A stretch of 64,000 nt of DNA from Chalciporus piperatus (lineage: Eukaryota; Basidiomycota; Agaricomycetes; Boletales; Boletaceae), in assembly GCA_038093975.1 (NCBI GenBank), contig JBBPTG010000103.1, positions 25,204 to 89,203 on the forward strand, read 5' to 3'. Position numbers and translations under genes: made by a program. Within the stretch, counting starts at the first letter, position 1. Every line of letters starts with the position of its first letter. The notes under the pieces were generated by a model. It saw only the letters and a program-made list of their open reading frames with translations, made no database searches and was not told the origin of the DNA. Shown in pieces: positions 26,532 through 37,675 of this stretch.

Positions 26532-28464
26532 ATGCCTCCAAAAAAGGCCTCTGCTCAGGAGAAGAAGGTACTCCTCGGTCGTCCAAGTAATAACCTCAAG
26601 ATCGGTATCGTCGGTACGTTCGCCCACCACTTCATATCTACGAGCAGATTAACAATCCATAATCAAGGCGTTCCAAACGTCGGCAAGTCCTCATTCTTCA
26701 ATGCCCTTTCGAACACAGGTCTATATTTTGTTTCTGGGCTCTTGGATCTCACTGACCCTCGACAGACCTTGGAAAGGCTGCCAACTTCCCTTACGCGACC
26801 ATAAACCCTGAGGAAGCACGTATCCCAGTCCCTGATACACGATTCGAGTGGCTTTGTGATCTCTACAAGCCTGCATCGCGCGTACCAGCTTTCCTCACAT
26901 GTATCGATATCGCCGGCTTGACCGCTGTGCGTAATCTGATGCATTCATTTAAATCCCATCTCAACCAAGATTAGGGGGCATCAACAGGTGCCGGTCTAGG
27001 CAATGCGTTCTTGTCACACGTTCGTGCCGTCGACGGTATCTTCCAGGTCATACGAGCTTTCGACGACGCCGAGGTCATCCACGTCGAGGGTGACGTTGAC
27101 CCCATACGAGATATGGAAATCATCCAAACAGAACTGCGGTTGAAGGACATAGAATGGGTTGAGAAGCACCTAGAAGGCCTGAAGCGGGGTGGTAGAATTG
27201 GGAACACCAGCCTGGCCGACAAAGCCAGAAAGGAAGAAATAGTGCGTTCTTTAGTCCATTTGTTCCCCTAAAGCTCGTGCGGACCAAACCTTCAAGGCCA
27301 CAGTTGAGAGAGTCCTAAAGACGTTAACCGAGGAGGGCAAAGATGTCCGTAAAGGAGACTGGACAAACAAAGAGGTGCGTATCTATACAACCTGTCGTTT
27401 CGATTTCTTTTTGTGATGAGAAAGAGCACCAAGCTCGAATAACCCAGCTCGTTGAGGCGGGAGTAACGCCCCATAACCCTATGAAATTACATTCTATCTG
27501 ATCCTTTTGACACCTGGTCGTATCATAACTGTTTGCCGGTATACTGACGCCATATTTCCAGGTAATTATCACCTTCGTGCCACCTTCCGGATGAAAAAGA
27601 GCTGTATGCTCGAATAACCCAGCTCGTTGAGACGGGAGTAACGCCCCATAACCCTGTGAAATTAATTATCCTTTCTGAACCTTCTCCGCAAAATGACAGT
27701 TGTTCAGAGCTGACGACGCCTACAGATTGAGGTTGTCAACACCCTCTCACTTTTGACTGCCAAACCGGTTACGTATCTTGTCAATTTGAGTGAAAAGGAT
27801 TACATTCGGAAGAAGAACAAATGGTGCGTGGGTTTGCAAGTTTCAAGCGCGTTTTACTTAGTCCTCGGAGGTTACCCAAGATCAAGGAATGGATTGATAC
27901 CAACAATCCCGGTGACCCTCTGATACCATTCTCCGTCTCGTTGGAAGAGCGTCTGTCTCAACTTAGTGACGAAGAAAAGGTTGAGGCCCAGAAAGGTGGA
28001 GCTCAGTGCGCGCTGCCTAAAATCACACAAGCTGGCTATGCCTCCCTTGACGTGAGTCCCCGGCGAACTCTGCCCTTGAAACACCTACCCACAACATCTC
28101 CAGCTCATCCGATACTTTACCTGCGGTCCTGATGAGGTCCGAGCATGGACGATCCGAAGGGGCACAAAGGCCCCCCAGGCTGCTGGCGTTATCCAGTACG
28201 TTTTTCTGGTTAACTACCTTGGCTTTATTGCTCATTTTCCTCTCCAGCTCCGACTTTGAGAACAAATTCGTGTGTGGTGAAATCATGACCTACGAGGACC
28301 TTAAGGAGTATGGTAGCGAAACTGCTGTCAAAGCTGCCGGTAAATTGCGACAGCAAGGCAAGCCTTATGAGAGTGAGTATTCTTCCTCCTTTATTCTTGA
28401 ATATCGGTCTGACACCCACTCAGTGGTTGACGGAGACATTGCTTATTGGAAAGCTGGTGGCTAA
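26532..28464 (+). CDS. OLA1: Ola1/YchF-type GTP/ATP-binding protein
   Basis: Obg-family P-loop ATPase linked to translation and stress. Starts [28 protein letters not shown]-loop after the first intron reads [14 protein letters not shown], then NFPYATI, DIAGLT (G3), [25 protein letters not shown], and NLSEKDYI as the variant G4 that gives the family its ATP preference. The C-terminal TGS domain shows [30 protein letters not shown] and [15 protein letters not shown], ending [11 protein letters not shown]. All expected motifs are intact. One intron (27375-27725) is 351 nt and holds a duplicated segment; the others are short. Confidence 0.95.
27431..27664 (+). repeat. Two copies of a 58-59 bp unit inside an OLA1 intron
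   Basis: Copy one (27431 to about 27489) and copy two (27607-27664) both run from GCTCGAATAACCCAGC to CATAACCCT(A/G)TGAAATTA with about four mismatches, 176 nt apart. In one plus frame both read ARITQLVE(A/T)GVTPHNP(M/V)KL. They lie wholly between the exon ending WTNKE and the exon starting IEVVNTL, so they are intronic in the Ola1 model. Confidence 0.85.
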
Positions 28465-28804
28465 GGATACGAATATAAACTGTGTGCAGTGTGGCAGGTA
28501 GAAGTTTTTGTCCGGCGATGTACATTCAGTATAAGGATAGAATCGTTAGAACCACGACATCATTCAATTTACGCCGTTGAACTAGCTGTCCTCTAGCTTC
28601 GCCAAACCCGGCGAGGTGAAAGAGGTTCTTACAAGGGCTTGGGAAGCCACAACTAGACATTTGATTGAAAAGTTGGAAGCCGGACAGTAGATAATATTCT
28701 ACCGATCCTGATGCCCTAGCCATCGTCGATTTTGCACCATAACCTCCCAACTGGCCTGGTACCGTATGCGCGAGCTGCATCTCTTACCACAATAAACAGC
28801 ATTG
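28465..28804. other. Convergent 3' spacer
   Basis: Between the stop of OLA1 and the distal stop of the pICln gene. Only a motif-free minus frame. Nothing recognised. Confidence 0.45.
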
Positions 28805-28936
28805 CTATTCCCTTGGTTCTGCTCGTTCGTTCAGATCCTCTTCAGTCTCTTCCAAATCGCCGTTGACTTGGTTTTGTGGTTGGAATGGATCCTGTATGAT
28901 GGACTCTAGATATTCAAGGGCAGCCTGCGGGAGTGT

Positions 28937-29676
28937 CTAGTACGGTGCGTAACGGTTGTCGTCTGTGAAATCGCTGCGCACCCGCCCAACCTCGCTCAAT
29001 TCCTGTTCCTCATCCCCCGTAAAGGGTTCAAACCGGTCGGCAGAAACGAACGCATCGTTATCAGCCTCATCGTCTTCCGACACGTTTGGGTCAGGGTGCA
29101 ATGCAGCACATGCCGACATGGCTTCGAAAATGGCGTCCACTGTATAATCGTGGATGGAAGTCGCACGCAAGCTCGGGATGATGATCAAAGAGGAGGACGT
29201 ACGTGAATCGGGGTTTTTGGGTACGATGATCAGTTCTCTCATCTCGGACACGTCTTCGGACGCTTCATCGGGTGGTGAGACAGTGACTCCCTCGTCGAGT
29301 TGACAGTATAGAGAGGGACTGCTTCCTTCTGCACGCGAGATGGCGTGAAGCGTTATGGTAGGATACTTGATCTCGAAACCGCGACCGGTGGAAGACATGA
29401 AGACCAGCACACTTGATAAGATCGTCAATGTAGTGTTCTGGCGATAGAGCTGGAAAGAGATCGCTACCTCTCGATGACATATAACACACCCTCGGCACCA
29501 TCTTCAGCAGTGAATACATCGAGGGGAGGCTCGAGAGTTACGGAAACATTCTCCTCCTTGTGTCGAAGGATGGGAGGGATATCGCTGAAGGATGACGGCG
29601 TGGATGCGACGAAGTTTCTGTGCTCTTCAGCAGATACAAAAGCTGGGAGAGCGGTGATGATTGTCGCCGACGCCAT
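28937..29676 (-). CDS. pICln/Lot5-type methylosome subunit, with an early in-frame TAG
   Basis: pICln is a PH-like chaperone for Sm proteins in snRNP assembly. Start MASATIITALPAFVSAEEHRNF (29676). The PH-like core reads EDGAEGVLYVIE, SVLVFMSSTGRGFEIKYPTITLHAISR, LYCQLDE, ELIIVPKN and AIFEAMSACAALHPDP, followed by acidic DDEADNDAF. Translation stops at TAG 28939-28937 after DDNRYAPY. The same frame then continues open to 28805 with TLPQAALEYLESII, which corresponds to the conserved C-terminal helix of pICln (human QATLERLEGML). So the annotated product may be truncated, read through, or the TAG may be a strain change. No intron of plausible size removes it. Confidence 0.85.
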
Positions 29677-29963
29677 GATCGTCAACGCTCGCGAGCAAGT
29701 GCAAGTGCAAGTGCAAGTCAGACAAACACTGCCTGCTTCAAGTGCTTGTTTATTTTTGGGGATTACAGTGACAAATGATAAGCCAACGTCGTCGCTCGTC
29801 GTGATCGTTCACGACGATGAGCATCTCCTTGATCACACTCATGAAGTCACCGAGTTCACCATCAGCCTGCGCCGTGCACAGCCGAGAGTCGCGGTATTTA
29901 TACTCTACGCCAAACTCCACGCCAGTCATTCAACGCCCGTTCTCCGCTCTATCACGACCCTCA

Positions 29964-30828
29964 TGTCTCATAACCTCCAAAATGCCGCCCTTCTTGGCCA
30001 CATCGCAAGCCAGATCCAACTCGACGTTGCCTTTCTGGAATCTCAGAACTACCTCTCCGCGCAAGACGCAGCAACGATGAGAGAAATCATCGGTCGTCTA
30101 CCAGTTCAGACACGCTCCGCCGTCGTGATCACGTCGCACGTTAACGTCGTGTCAGCACCGGTGACAAGCGGACGTGCTATTCCTCCTCCCGCCCCGAGAC
30201 AAGTCCCTGCAGTGCCATGGAAAGCTGCACCCAAGCACGCTCGCGCTATCTGGAGTTACAACGAGCATGAGGCTGTACGCGCATCTGGTTATTACTGAAG
30301 CAGTCGTTGATCAATTCTCACAACGACAGGAAGCAAACGATCTATCCTTTGCGACGGGAGATATGATCGAGATCATTGAGGAGAAGAATGAAGATTGGTG
30401 GTACGGGAGAGTGCGAGGCAAGGAGGGACTGTTCCCTTCCAATTATGTCGAGAAAGTCGATAGTGCCGCACCCCCGACTGCTGCGACGACGATGCCGGCG
30501 GGGAGGCCATACCACCCGTTCGGAGCAGCCTTGCATGGAACGGACACGCCTCCGCCCAACGCAAGTGGTGTCAACTCTGTTGGTTTGCAGCAAGCGTCGG
30601 GACAGGCTGAGAAGAAGAGCAAGTATGGTGCTCTTGGTAACACGGTAACTGTTCGTTGCACGCGTAGGATGTCATTTCCGCTGATCAATCGTGCAGATGG
30701 CAAACTCTGCTGCTGGAGGTGTCGGTTTCGGAGCTGGTAAGCTGTCGTTGATCAGTCCTTCTTTCAGAGTACTGAAGAACTTTGCAGGTGCTGCGATTGG
30801 AGGTGGTTTGGTGAGAGCGATCTTTTGA
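29964..30828 (+). CDS. Single SH3-domain protein (Lsb1/Pin3-like)
   Basis: Small SH3 adaptor; relatives in yeast bind the WASP homologue Las17 at actin patches. MSHNLQNAALLGHIASQIQLDVAFLESQNYLS is an N-terminal helical segment. After a Pro/Ala linker, the SH3 begins RAIWSYNEHEA; a 67-nt intron ends at ...CGACAG so that EANDLSFATGDMIEIIEEKNEDWWYGRVRGKEGLFPSNYVEKV follows (about residues 100-155). All SH3 consensus positions (ALYDY-like start, WW, PSNYV) are present. A Gly-rich tail ending GAAIGGGLVRAIF follows two further introns (TGA 30826-30828). Neighbouring actin-type factors elsewhere in the window (ARPC2, the WH2-like protein) are coincidental in position. Confidence 0.88.
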
Positions 30829-31120
30829 GTATCTTTGTTTGATCTTCGTGTGCTACTACTACTAGTAGTACTACTAGAAATGACATGAGTGATATCACGT
30901 GCCTTCTGAGTGGCAGGGCAACCGGTTATTGTCGCTGTCGGTCTCCACATCGCCCCAGACAGTGACTGGCACTGGCTGCGGATTCTACTCGTCTGCCCTG
31001 CCCTGCATCGCCCTTCTGCTGCGAGTTTAAGCGAGTCTAATAAGCTAGCGCACTTATCGTCCACCTTCACTCAAGCGCTCACTATCTGCGACCACCTCCT
31101 ACATACCCTAGTAACCCAAA
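30829..31120. other. Spacer between SH3 and membrane-protein genes
   Basis: Contains a short CTACTACTACTAGTAGTAGT palindromic run near 30855-30875. No gene seen. Confidence 0.4.
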
Positions 31121-32763
31121 ATGCCATTCCTGGAATCCTTGCATGACGGCCTGGAGCGCATTCTACCTCGCAAGAAGAAACATATAGGCATCCCTGGCTC
31201 GATATCTGGTGGACTAGGAAATAAAAACGGAGTCGTCCAATATCAGGATGATGTGAGGTTCTCTCGGTTTTCCATTCACTTTCTATGTGCCGCAGTGGTC
31301 CATCTTAATCTCGACCGTCGTTTCTTTCACCATTCGTTTACGTAATTCTACCTTCTCTCCTACTCCTTGCAGATGCTTGCATGGACCAGACTGGGACGCT
31401 GGTCTTCCTCCTCTTCGTACCCCTGCTCTGGGTCATATGGCTTGCGGTCATTTCATTCTCCACAGTTCAGCCATCCTCAACCGTACTGACGCGACATGTC
31501 TCGCCTTTCTAGATGATAATATCCAAACCTGCCATCATCTTCCACGCCTCACAAGCGTTCTTCAACTTCCTTTCCATGGCTTGTTTCGCCAGCGTAGCTA
31601 GTTTTCAGGCAAAATGGCACGTCGGTCCCTGTGAGTCTCGCCCTTTTGCTCGCGCGGTGAGACCGATGGCTGACCTCTCGCTGACGCGCACAGCTGGTCT
31701 AACCGGATTCGCGATATTTGTATCCATCTCGGGCATCTTCCTCTCCCTTTTCTTGATGTTCGTCCCTGTTGTCTACGAGAAGTACAATAAATTTGCACGT
31801 CTTGCACGCGCGCTACAGGAGGTACGCGTCGGCTTCATTCTCACGGGTACAGGCTCTACGTTGAGTCTTCTTGTCGCGTGCGTCATTTTCATTCCGCCTT
31901 CGCAATCTCCGTCCTGATGTGTTCCGTCGTTCTGCTTTTTCACATCATAGATTCATAACGACCATTTCTTCATGGACGGAACCAGGGTGTAAAAACCCGG
32001 CCAACGATCCTCACGCGTCCCTTGGCACAGGCTTTACAAGTGGTTTGCCAGGATGGTGCAGCACCAAGAAGGCGGGGTCTATATTCTTCTGGTTCACCTT
32101 CGGTAATTACGATCGTTACCTGTGCTTCTGACCTCCCACTGATCCCCGTGTGATCTAGGCTTCTGGCTCGCATCACTCATCCTCTTGATCGTCGATTGGC
32201 GATCGGGTAACTTGACTGCGCGTCCTTTGGACCCACCGTTCATGCGTCCCGATATCGAAGAAGTTGAAGAAGTTGAAGAGGAGGAGGAGGAGGAGGTCCA
32301 AGAAACAACAGCATATCAGCCTGTTGGGTCTGCGGCACCACCATATGTTGCCAATGCTCAGACAACCACTACGCTTCCCCCACCAGCTGCTACTGCCCCT
32401 CGACGATCTACCTACGACAACTCCGACTCTCCAAACTCACCATTTGCTGACTCTAATCGCTGGTCCGTTGCTACCGCCAATATGGCTGCACCGAGCGCAA
32501 TCGCGTACTCGGGTAACCCGCGGACCAGCGGATATGCAACACCTCCTTCAGCGACGTCGCGCCCATCCCTGGACGCGTATGGCGCGTTCTCTGACCCTGC
32601 GCCGTCAGGGTTTGGTGGGGTGTCGAGCACTGGTGACCCAAACGCGCCCCGAATCAGTCGGACGATGCAGTACGCAGATCCCTATGCCGCAGTACGAGCC
32701 TCTTTGGCTGCCAGCGGACACACTACAGTGCCAAGATACGACTCATATTCTGGATACCAGTGA
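31121..32763 (+). CDS. MARVEL-like four-helix integral membrane protein
   Basis: Four hydrophobic helices are spread over exons: LVFLLFVPLLWVIWLAVISF (about 31400-31460), IIFHASQAFFNFLSMACFASVAS, LTGFAIFVSISGIFLSLFLMFV, and SIFFWFTFGFWLASLILLIV (about 32080-32200). They are followed by an acidic run (EEVEEVEEEEEEEV) and a Pro/Ser/Ala/Tyr-rich cytoplasmic tail to the stop at 32763. This is the layout of fungal MARVEL-domain proteins of the plasma membrane. The N-terminus MPFLESLHDGLERILPRKKKH needs one or two very small exons with short introns (31250-31380) to stay in frame; a start at 31381 (MDQTGTLVF) is the alternative. Confidence 0.72.
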
Positions 32764-33081
32764 GACAGTGTTACTGCTGTTGATGTGTATGTTGCTGGAC
32801 CTTGTCTAATGCCGTTGTATGCTCCAAACTGGCCGCCGTTGCTTTCTTTGCTTTACCTTTTGAATAATTAAGGACACTTGTTGCTGATGCTCGCCTCCTC
32901 CCATAACTCTATACCAGGATGTATCTTACTTTTCACATTTCACGAGCGATAAGTTATCTGATCCAATGTTTGAATGTGTGGGTGCTCGGTTCGAGTTTAA
33001 TTGTTGATCGTGGATGTTGACAGAATCCCACGTTGGACCTTGTTCAGGTATTGAGTGGTTCAACGACTCAACTTGCTGTAC
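32764..33081. other. Intergenic spacer
   Basis: AT-rich, with no gene or repeat recognised. Confidence 0.4.
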
Positions 33082-36053
33082 ATGGCTCAACCTGCCCGAC
33101 GTCGACGAATTCCCGAGTCTAACCCAACCAGCGGTCTGCTCTCAAATGTATTCAGCTTCGTTTCCAGAGAATTCGAGTCGTTCGTTCACAATGCCACGGC
33201 AGGAAGAGTCAGTCATGTCCCATCCGATTCCCTCGACTTGCTGATGGCAGCCTACTCAGGTCAACCCACCCACGTCTTCCGCGCGCGTCAGGAGTTCAGG
33301 AAGGAGGAGGAAAGACACAGATTTGGAGAGGCATATGAGCGACGACGAGGCCAGCCGCAGATCGAGAGCGCATCAACACCGACAGGCCCGCGGACGGCCC
33401 AAACAAGATTCTTGTCATCTAAAACCGCGCTCCAAGTCATCTGATCCAACTAGAAAACATCGCCATAGGCATGTAGAACCCACCTACATCGACGTGGAGC
33501 AAGGTAGCGTGTTCCGCTGGTCTCCGAGCGCTGTTGTTCAACTTGTCCTGTAGTACTCTCAGCCAGTGACCGTGAACGTTCCAAGTCCCCTACTCCTCGA
33601 CCACCAAGCGCGTCCCAACCCGCTCCTACTCGAAGGCTGAAGAAACAGCCGTCTCTAACGATGCCCGGTTCACTCTTTCCTCGATCTTCCTCTCTCGAAC
33701 CAGATGCATCAGATGGAGAGCAACCTACACAGCCCGTATTACATGTTCGCCCCTCAGTCAACGACAGTGATGCAGACGACGCAGAAGCAGGCCCATCGAG
33801 AACCAGCGCGTCCACCCACCCGACTACGGAATCCATGGATCCCACCCACCCTTCCCTCAATCAGTACGTCTCGCCTTGGCGTGCTCGTTCTGTGGCTTCG
33901 GTCAAGGATGCTTTGCAACGATTTAATGCCACGGAGGGGGCGGAAGCCGACTTTTCACTCATGTTGCCCAGTCCCCAAACATCCCCTGTCAAGCCCGCAT
34001 CCAAGGCCCGTTCTGAAGTCGACGGATCTCCACAGTCCTCAAGGTCGGGTCTCCCCGCGCCTACGTCGACATTGAGGAAGGGCAAAGAGCGCGCACGGAA
34101 GGATAGGATTGACGAGGACCTCGATTTCATCGTTGGCCCGAGCACAGGCCAGGCGGGTGTATCTGCCAAGGAACGCGAATTAGATGCTGCACGGGAGGAG
34201 CAGCGCGAGCATGAGCAACGTTCGAACGGGGACCAGAGCAGGCGAGCGTCGGATGCGCGCGAACGAGATAAGCAGCGCATCAAAGCACTGGAGGAAGAGG
34301 TTAGATGGTTGAAGGGAGAGGTACGAAGCACTCGCACTGAAAACTGCCCCATACGCGTCGGACTAAGACGATCTTGATAGCTATCCAGAAGTCAACTCTG
34401 GTCCTCTGGCCCACCGCCTCCACCGCCCCCGCCCCCGCCTCCACCACTACCACCGCCCCTCCCGCTCCGCATCGACCCGACTCCGTGTACTCCCACTTCC
34501 ATGTTCGCATCTGCCCGAGCTTCCCTAAGACACGCTATGACACCCGTGGAGGCACCAATCAATAACCCCGATCTTGGCAGGACAAAGAGGCAAGGACAGC
34601 CCACTGTAAACGTCCCATCCGACAAGATGGCCGCCTTCCTCAACGAGGTCATGACTGCTAGGTTACGGAAGGTTGGCGGAGGGGCAGCGAATGAAAGTGC
34701 AGCTGGACCATCAGGATTCAGTAAAAGCGTCGCCGGAACGAGTAGTGCCGCATTGGCACCTCCTGCTAAACTTTCTGCGAAGGAGTTGTTGTTACGTCGA
34801 CGGTCGTTGGCAAACCTTCGTGTTCCGATCGATTCTGCTTTGGCCGCGCCGGTACCACCGTCTATGTTGGCTGCGTCTTTACCTGCATCTGCATTCAAGG
34901 AACCGGAACTCCGCGTTGGGCAGAAACGTAAGGCAGACGCGATAGAGACAGAAGAGACGACGGGTCGTATGTGTATGTTGCACTCCTTTTTTTCCAAGAC
35001 GAGATATCCCCTGATCGTGTCTCCACATTTACAGCGAAACGTCGTATGACAGAGTCATCTTCGCAATCGTCGTCAGGAGCAAGTCAAAACAGTGCAGCAT
35101 CTTCATCAATATTACATCTTTCTGATCTCTCTCTCCCATCCCACACATCACTTGCCAATGAAACTGATATCACCACCCCATCGCTCTGTTCGGATAACGA
35201 ACGAGAAGGGGAAAACAGCATTGAAGATCGAGTTCCGTCTACACCCCCTGGACCTCGACCCCCGAGCTCGAACCCTAACGGCTCCAGGATAAACCCTCGT
35301 GAAGATTATATAGAAGTAATCGATGTCGATATGGAAGAACCTTCACGTCCAGAACCTCGAACCATCACTCCCAGTTCGGTCCCTCGCCGAACCTCTGATC
35401 TGTTCAAGAAGCGCCCTCCTACATCTCCCATACCGAATCCTACGCCCCGCAGACCATCAGCGCCTGCGCGCACCAAACGAGGGGCCACTCCTAAACCGAA
35501 GACGGTTTCGCCCCCTGAATCAGAAGCAGAGGATGATGATGGAGCATGGCCACGAACCGCACCAGTGCCGTTTATATCTCTCATCCCCGCACCCAAATCC
35601 AAATCCAAACCGAAAACGAAAACGAAGCCCAACCTGGTTGGCAAAGGCCGACCACGAGCAAAACCACAGAATACAAGCCAACCCACTGCCTCATCAGGCT
35701 CGGCTTCGGGTTCCCAGGTCAAGCGCAAGAAAACACACAAACGGCGCCCGACACTCGACGAAGAACTGCGCCACGCGGAAGCTCGCTCTTCGGACATTGA
35801 TCAGGACAACGACGAGCTCGGTTCAGATGCGGGGGATGACGTGTTTATGGGCAAGGGGACGATGAGTAGCCGGAAAGGCTTCCTGGCCCATGGTGGAGGT
35901 GGGGGTGTGCCGGTATTTATGGGTGTGGGATATGTGCAAGGAGCGGAACCGGGGAGTGGGGATGAGGACAGGGCAATGGAGACGCAACCTCGGCTGATAC
36001 ACAAATCATCAAGTCAGGTTTCTTTGATTCCACGGCCGAAAGCTAGGACGTGA
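33082..36053 (+). CDS. Large disordered protein with coiled coil, polyproline and WH2-like motif
   Basis: Not a family I know by name. Start MAQPARRRRIPESNP (33082). A mostly disordered Ser/Pro/Arg-rich protein with a coiled coil about 34080-34330 (ERELDAAREEQREHEQ... ALEEEVRWLKGE). After a 60-nt intron comes LSRSQLWSSG and about ten prolines (34410-34460). Then FASARASLRHAMTPVEAPIN, and SDKMAAFLNEVMTARLRKVG (about 34618-34680), resembling a WH2 actin-binding helix plus LRKV. The rest holds TP/SP-rich, acidic and KKTHKRRP-type basic patches. Polyproline before a WH2-like motif suggests an actin or profilin link, as in verprolin/WASP; this is inference. It ends PRPKART at 36053. About 900 aa with a few introns. 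Confidence 0.7.
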
Positions 36054-36279
36054 TTCGAGCATCAACGCGCTCGCCCTCGAAGATACCCTGCATGACATGC
36101 TTGACACACGAGCTCGAATTGGAAGCGATACCTTGAATGATACCGTAGTTCTAACGTATATTTATTTGTATTTCCCGTGTATTCATGATGTCGATGATTT
36201 CTTGACTTCTTCAAGACACGCGGTTGTTGCGGAATGAATGTTCTGTCGGCCGAAGGATGTCATTCACCTGAATCGGGAC

Positions 36280-37375
36280 ATGTTGAGCGGAACATCACTC
36301 ACACTCGGAAACGCAAGGTCGGTGGAGGTCATGGCAATGGCCATCGAACTCGAGGGACTCTCTGAAAGAAGTAAATGTGGTATCGAGCGACTCCGAGCTC
36401 ACTCTCTCGGCGAACGACCAGACTTGTGGGTCTCAGAAACCTCCGGTGGGTCTGGAATGAACTCACCGCCGAGCAATAATACAGGTCAGCCATACCGAGA
36501 AAGAAGCTAGCTGCTGTGCTCGTCCTACTTTATGAGAAAGCCGGCGAGCTCCGAGTCGTCCTTACAACGCGCTCGAAGCTCCTTCGAGCCCACCCTGGAC
36601 AGACAGCGCTTCCAGGAGGCAAAGCCGACGAGAGCGATGTGGATCTCGTTTATACAGCCGTGAGCTTGACACCGGTCTGTGTTTAACTCTACTGAATCGC
36701 CGCCCTCTAGCTCAGGGAAGCCCATGAAGAAGTCGGCCTCCCCCTCAACTCCCCTCATATTCATACACTATGCACCCTCCAGCCGTTCCTTTCTCAATCT
36801 CAGCTGCTTGTCACACCAGTCGTTGCATTCCTTTCGAATCCCAGCATCCTCGACACGTTGGAACCATCTGTCGGTGAAGTAGACCATATCTTTAACCACC
36901 CGCTGGAGGCTATCCTCGACCCATCCTTATCCGCCAAGGAGCCCCTTGTACCAAGAGGCAGCGAAAACTGGCTGTACATGGAGGAATTCCACGTGAGTTC
37001 TGTCACACTGGCTTGGCTCCTGGGAGGAAGCCCGTTTCATTTCGACACCCAGAACGTAACCGATCAGACTATCAAGATAGACGAGACAGAGACCGTACTT
37101 TATCGCCATCATCGCCTTCGTTCTTGTGCTTCCCCCGTCAAGGGTCTAACGGCCGACATTCTGGTGAGGACAGCGATCAACTATCCCATCGATGTTCAGA
37201 GACCACTATTGCTGACTCTTCACCATAGATTTGCGTCGCGGGGATCGTGTATGAAAAGGGAACGACGTACGAACGACATCCTCCTGGGAGAGATGTTCAG
37301 TATCTCCTTGATCTTCGCATGAAGCAATATCGAACACTTGATGGGTTGGCGACGATTACTGTATCGACCTCGTAA
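36280..37375 (+). CDS. PCD1: Nudix hydrolase, CoA pyrophosphatase type (Pcd1-like)
   Basis: Peroxisomal-type CoA diphosphatases cut CoA and oxidised CoA. Visible: KLAAVLVLLYEKAGELRVVLTTRSKLLRAHPGQTALPGGK (about 36505-36625), the UPF0035 signature, then the Nudix box GGKADESD...ALREAHEEVGL, whose halves are joined by an intron (donor after TACACAGCC-like 36660, acceptor at 36711). LLVTPVVAFL, GSENWLYMEEFH, GLTADILICVAGIVYEKGTTYER and RTLDGLATITVSTS (TAA 37373-37375) follow. Catalytic REAxEE is intact. The first exons (MLSGTSLTLGN..., KCGIERLRAH...) are less certain, since the frame changes around 36430-36500 and needs an intron. Confidence 0.85.
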
Positions 37376-37675
37376 TTGGGCATGGAAAAGTTTCTGCACA
37401 TATTACTTTGTCACACGATATTCTGGATAAGGCTGACATGAGAGATCGACAAGCTGTCTGTATGCGGGTAGGGTACTTCGACGAACTGGAGTGATCCACC
37501 TTGGTCCAAAGGTATATTGGCAAAGCAGTGAGAACGCGTACTCGCCGTCGGCAACTACAACCTGCCTGCGATGAGCAGGAGAATATTACTTGACATACGA
37601 CTTTAAGTCAACCCCAGAGTGTTGTATAATGCTTGCAAGCAGCGATGTACATACGACTAGATCCTCCATCGTGTT

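Noticed and set aside
29696..29722. GCAAGT repeat as a regulatory array
   Set aside because: Only about four units; looks like a simple microsatellite in the pICln upstream region.
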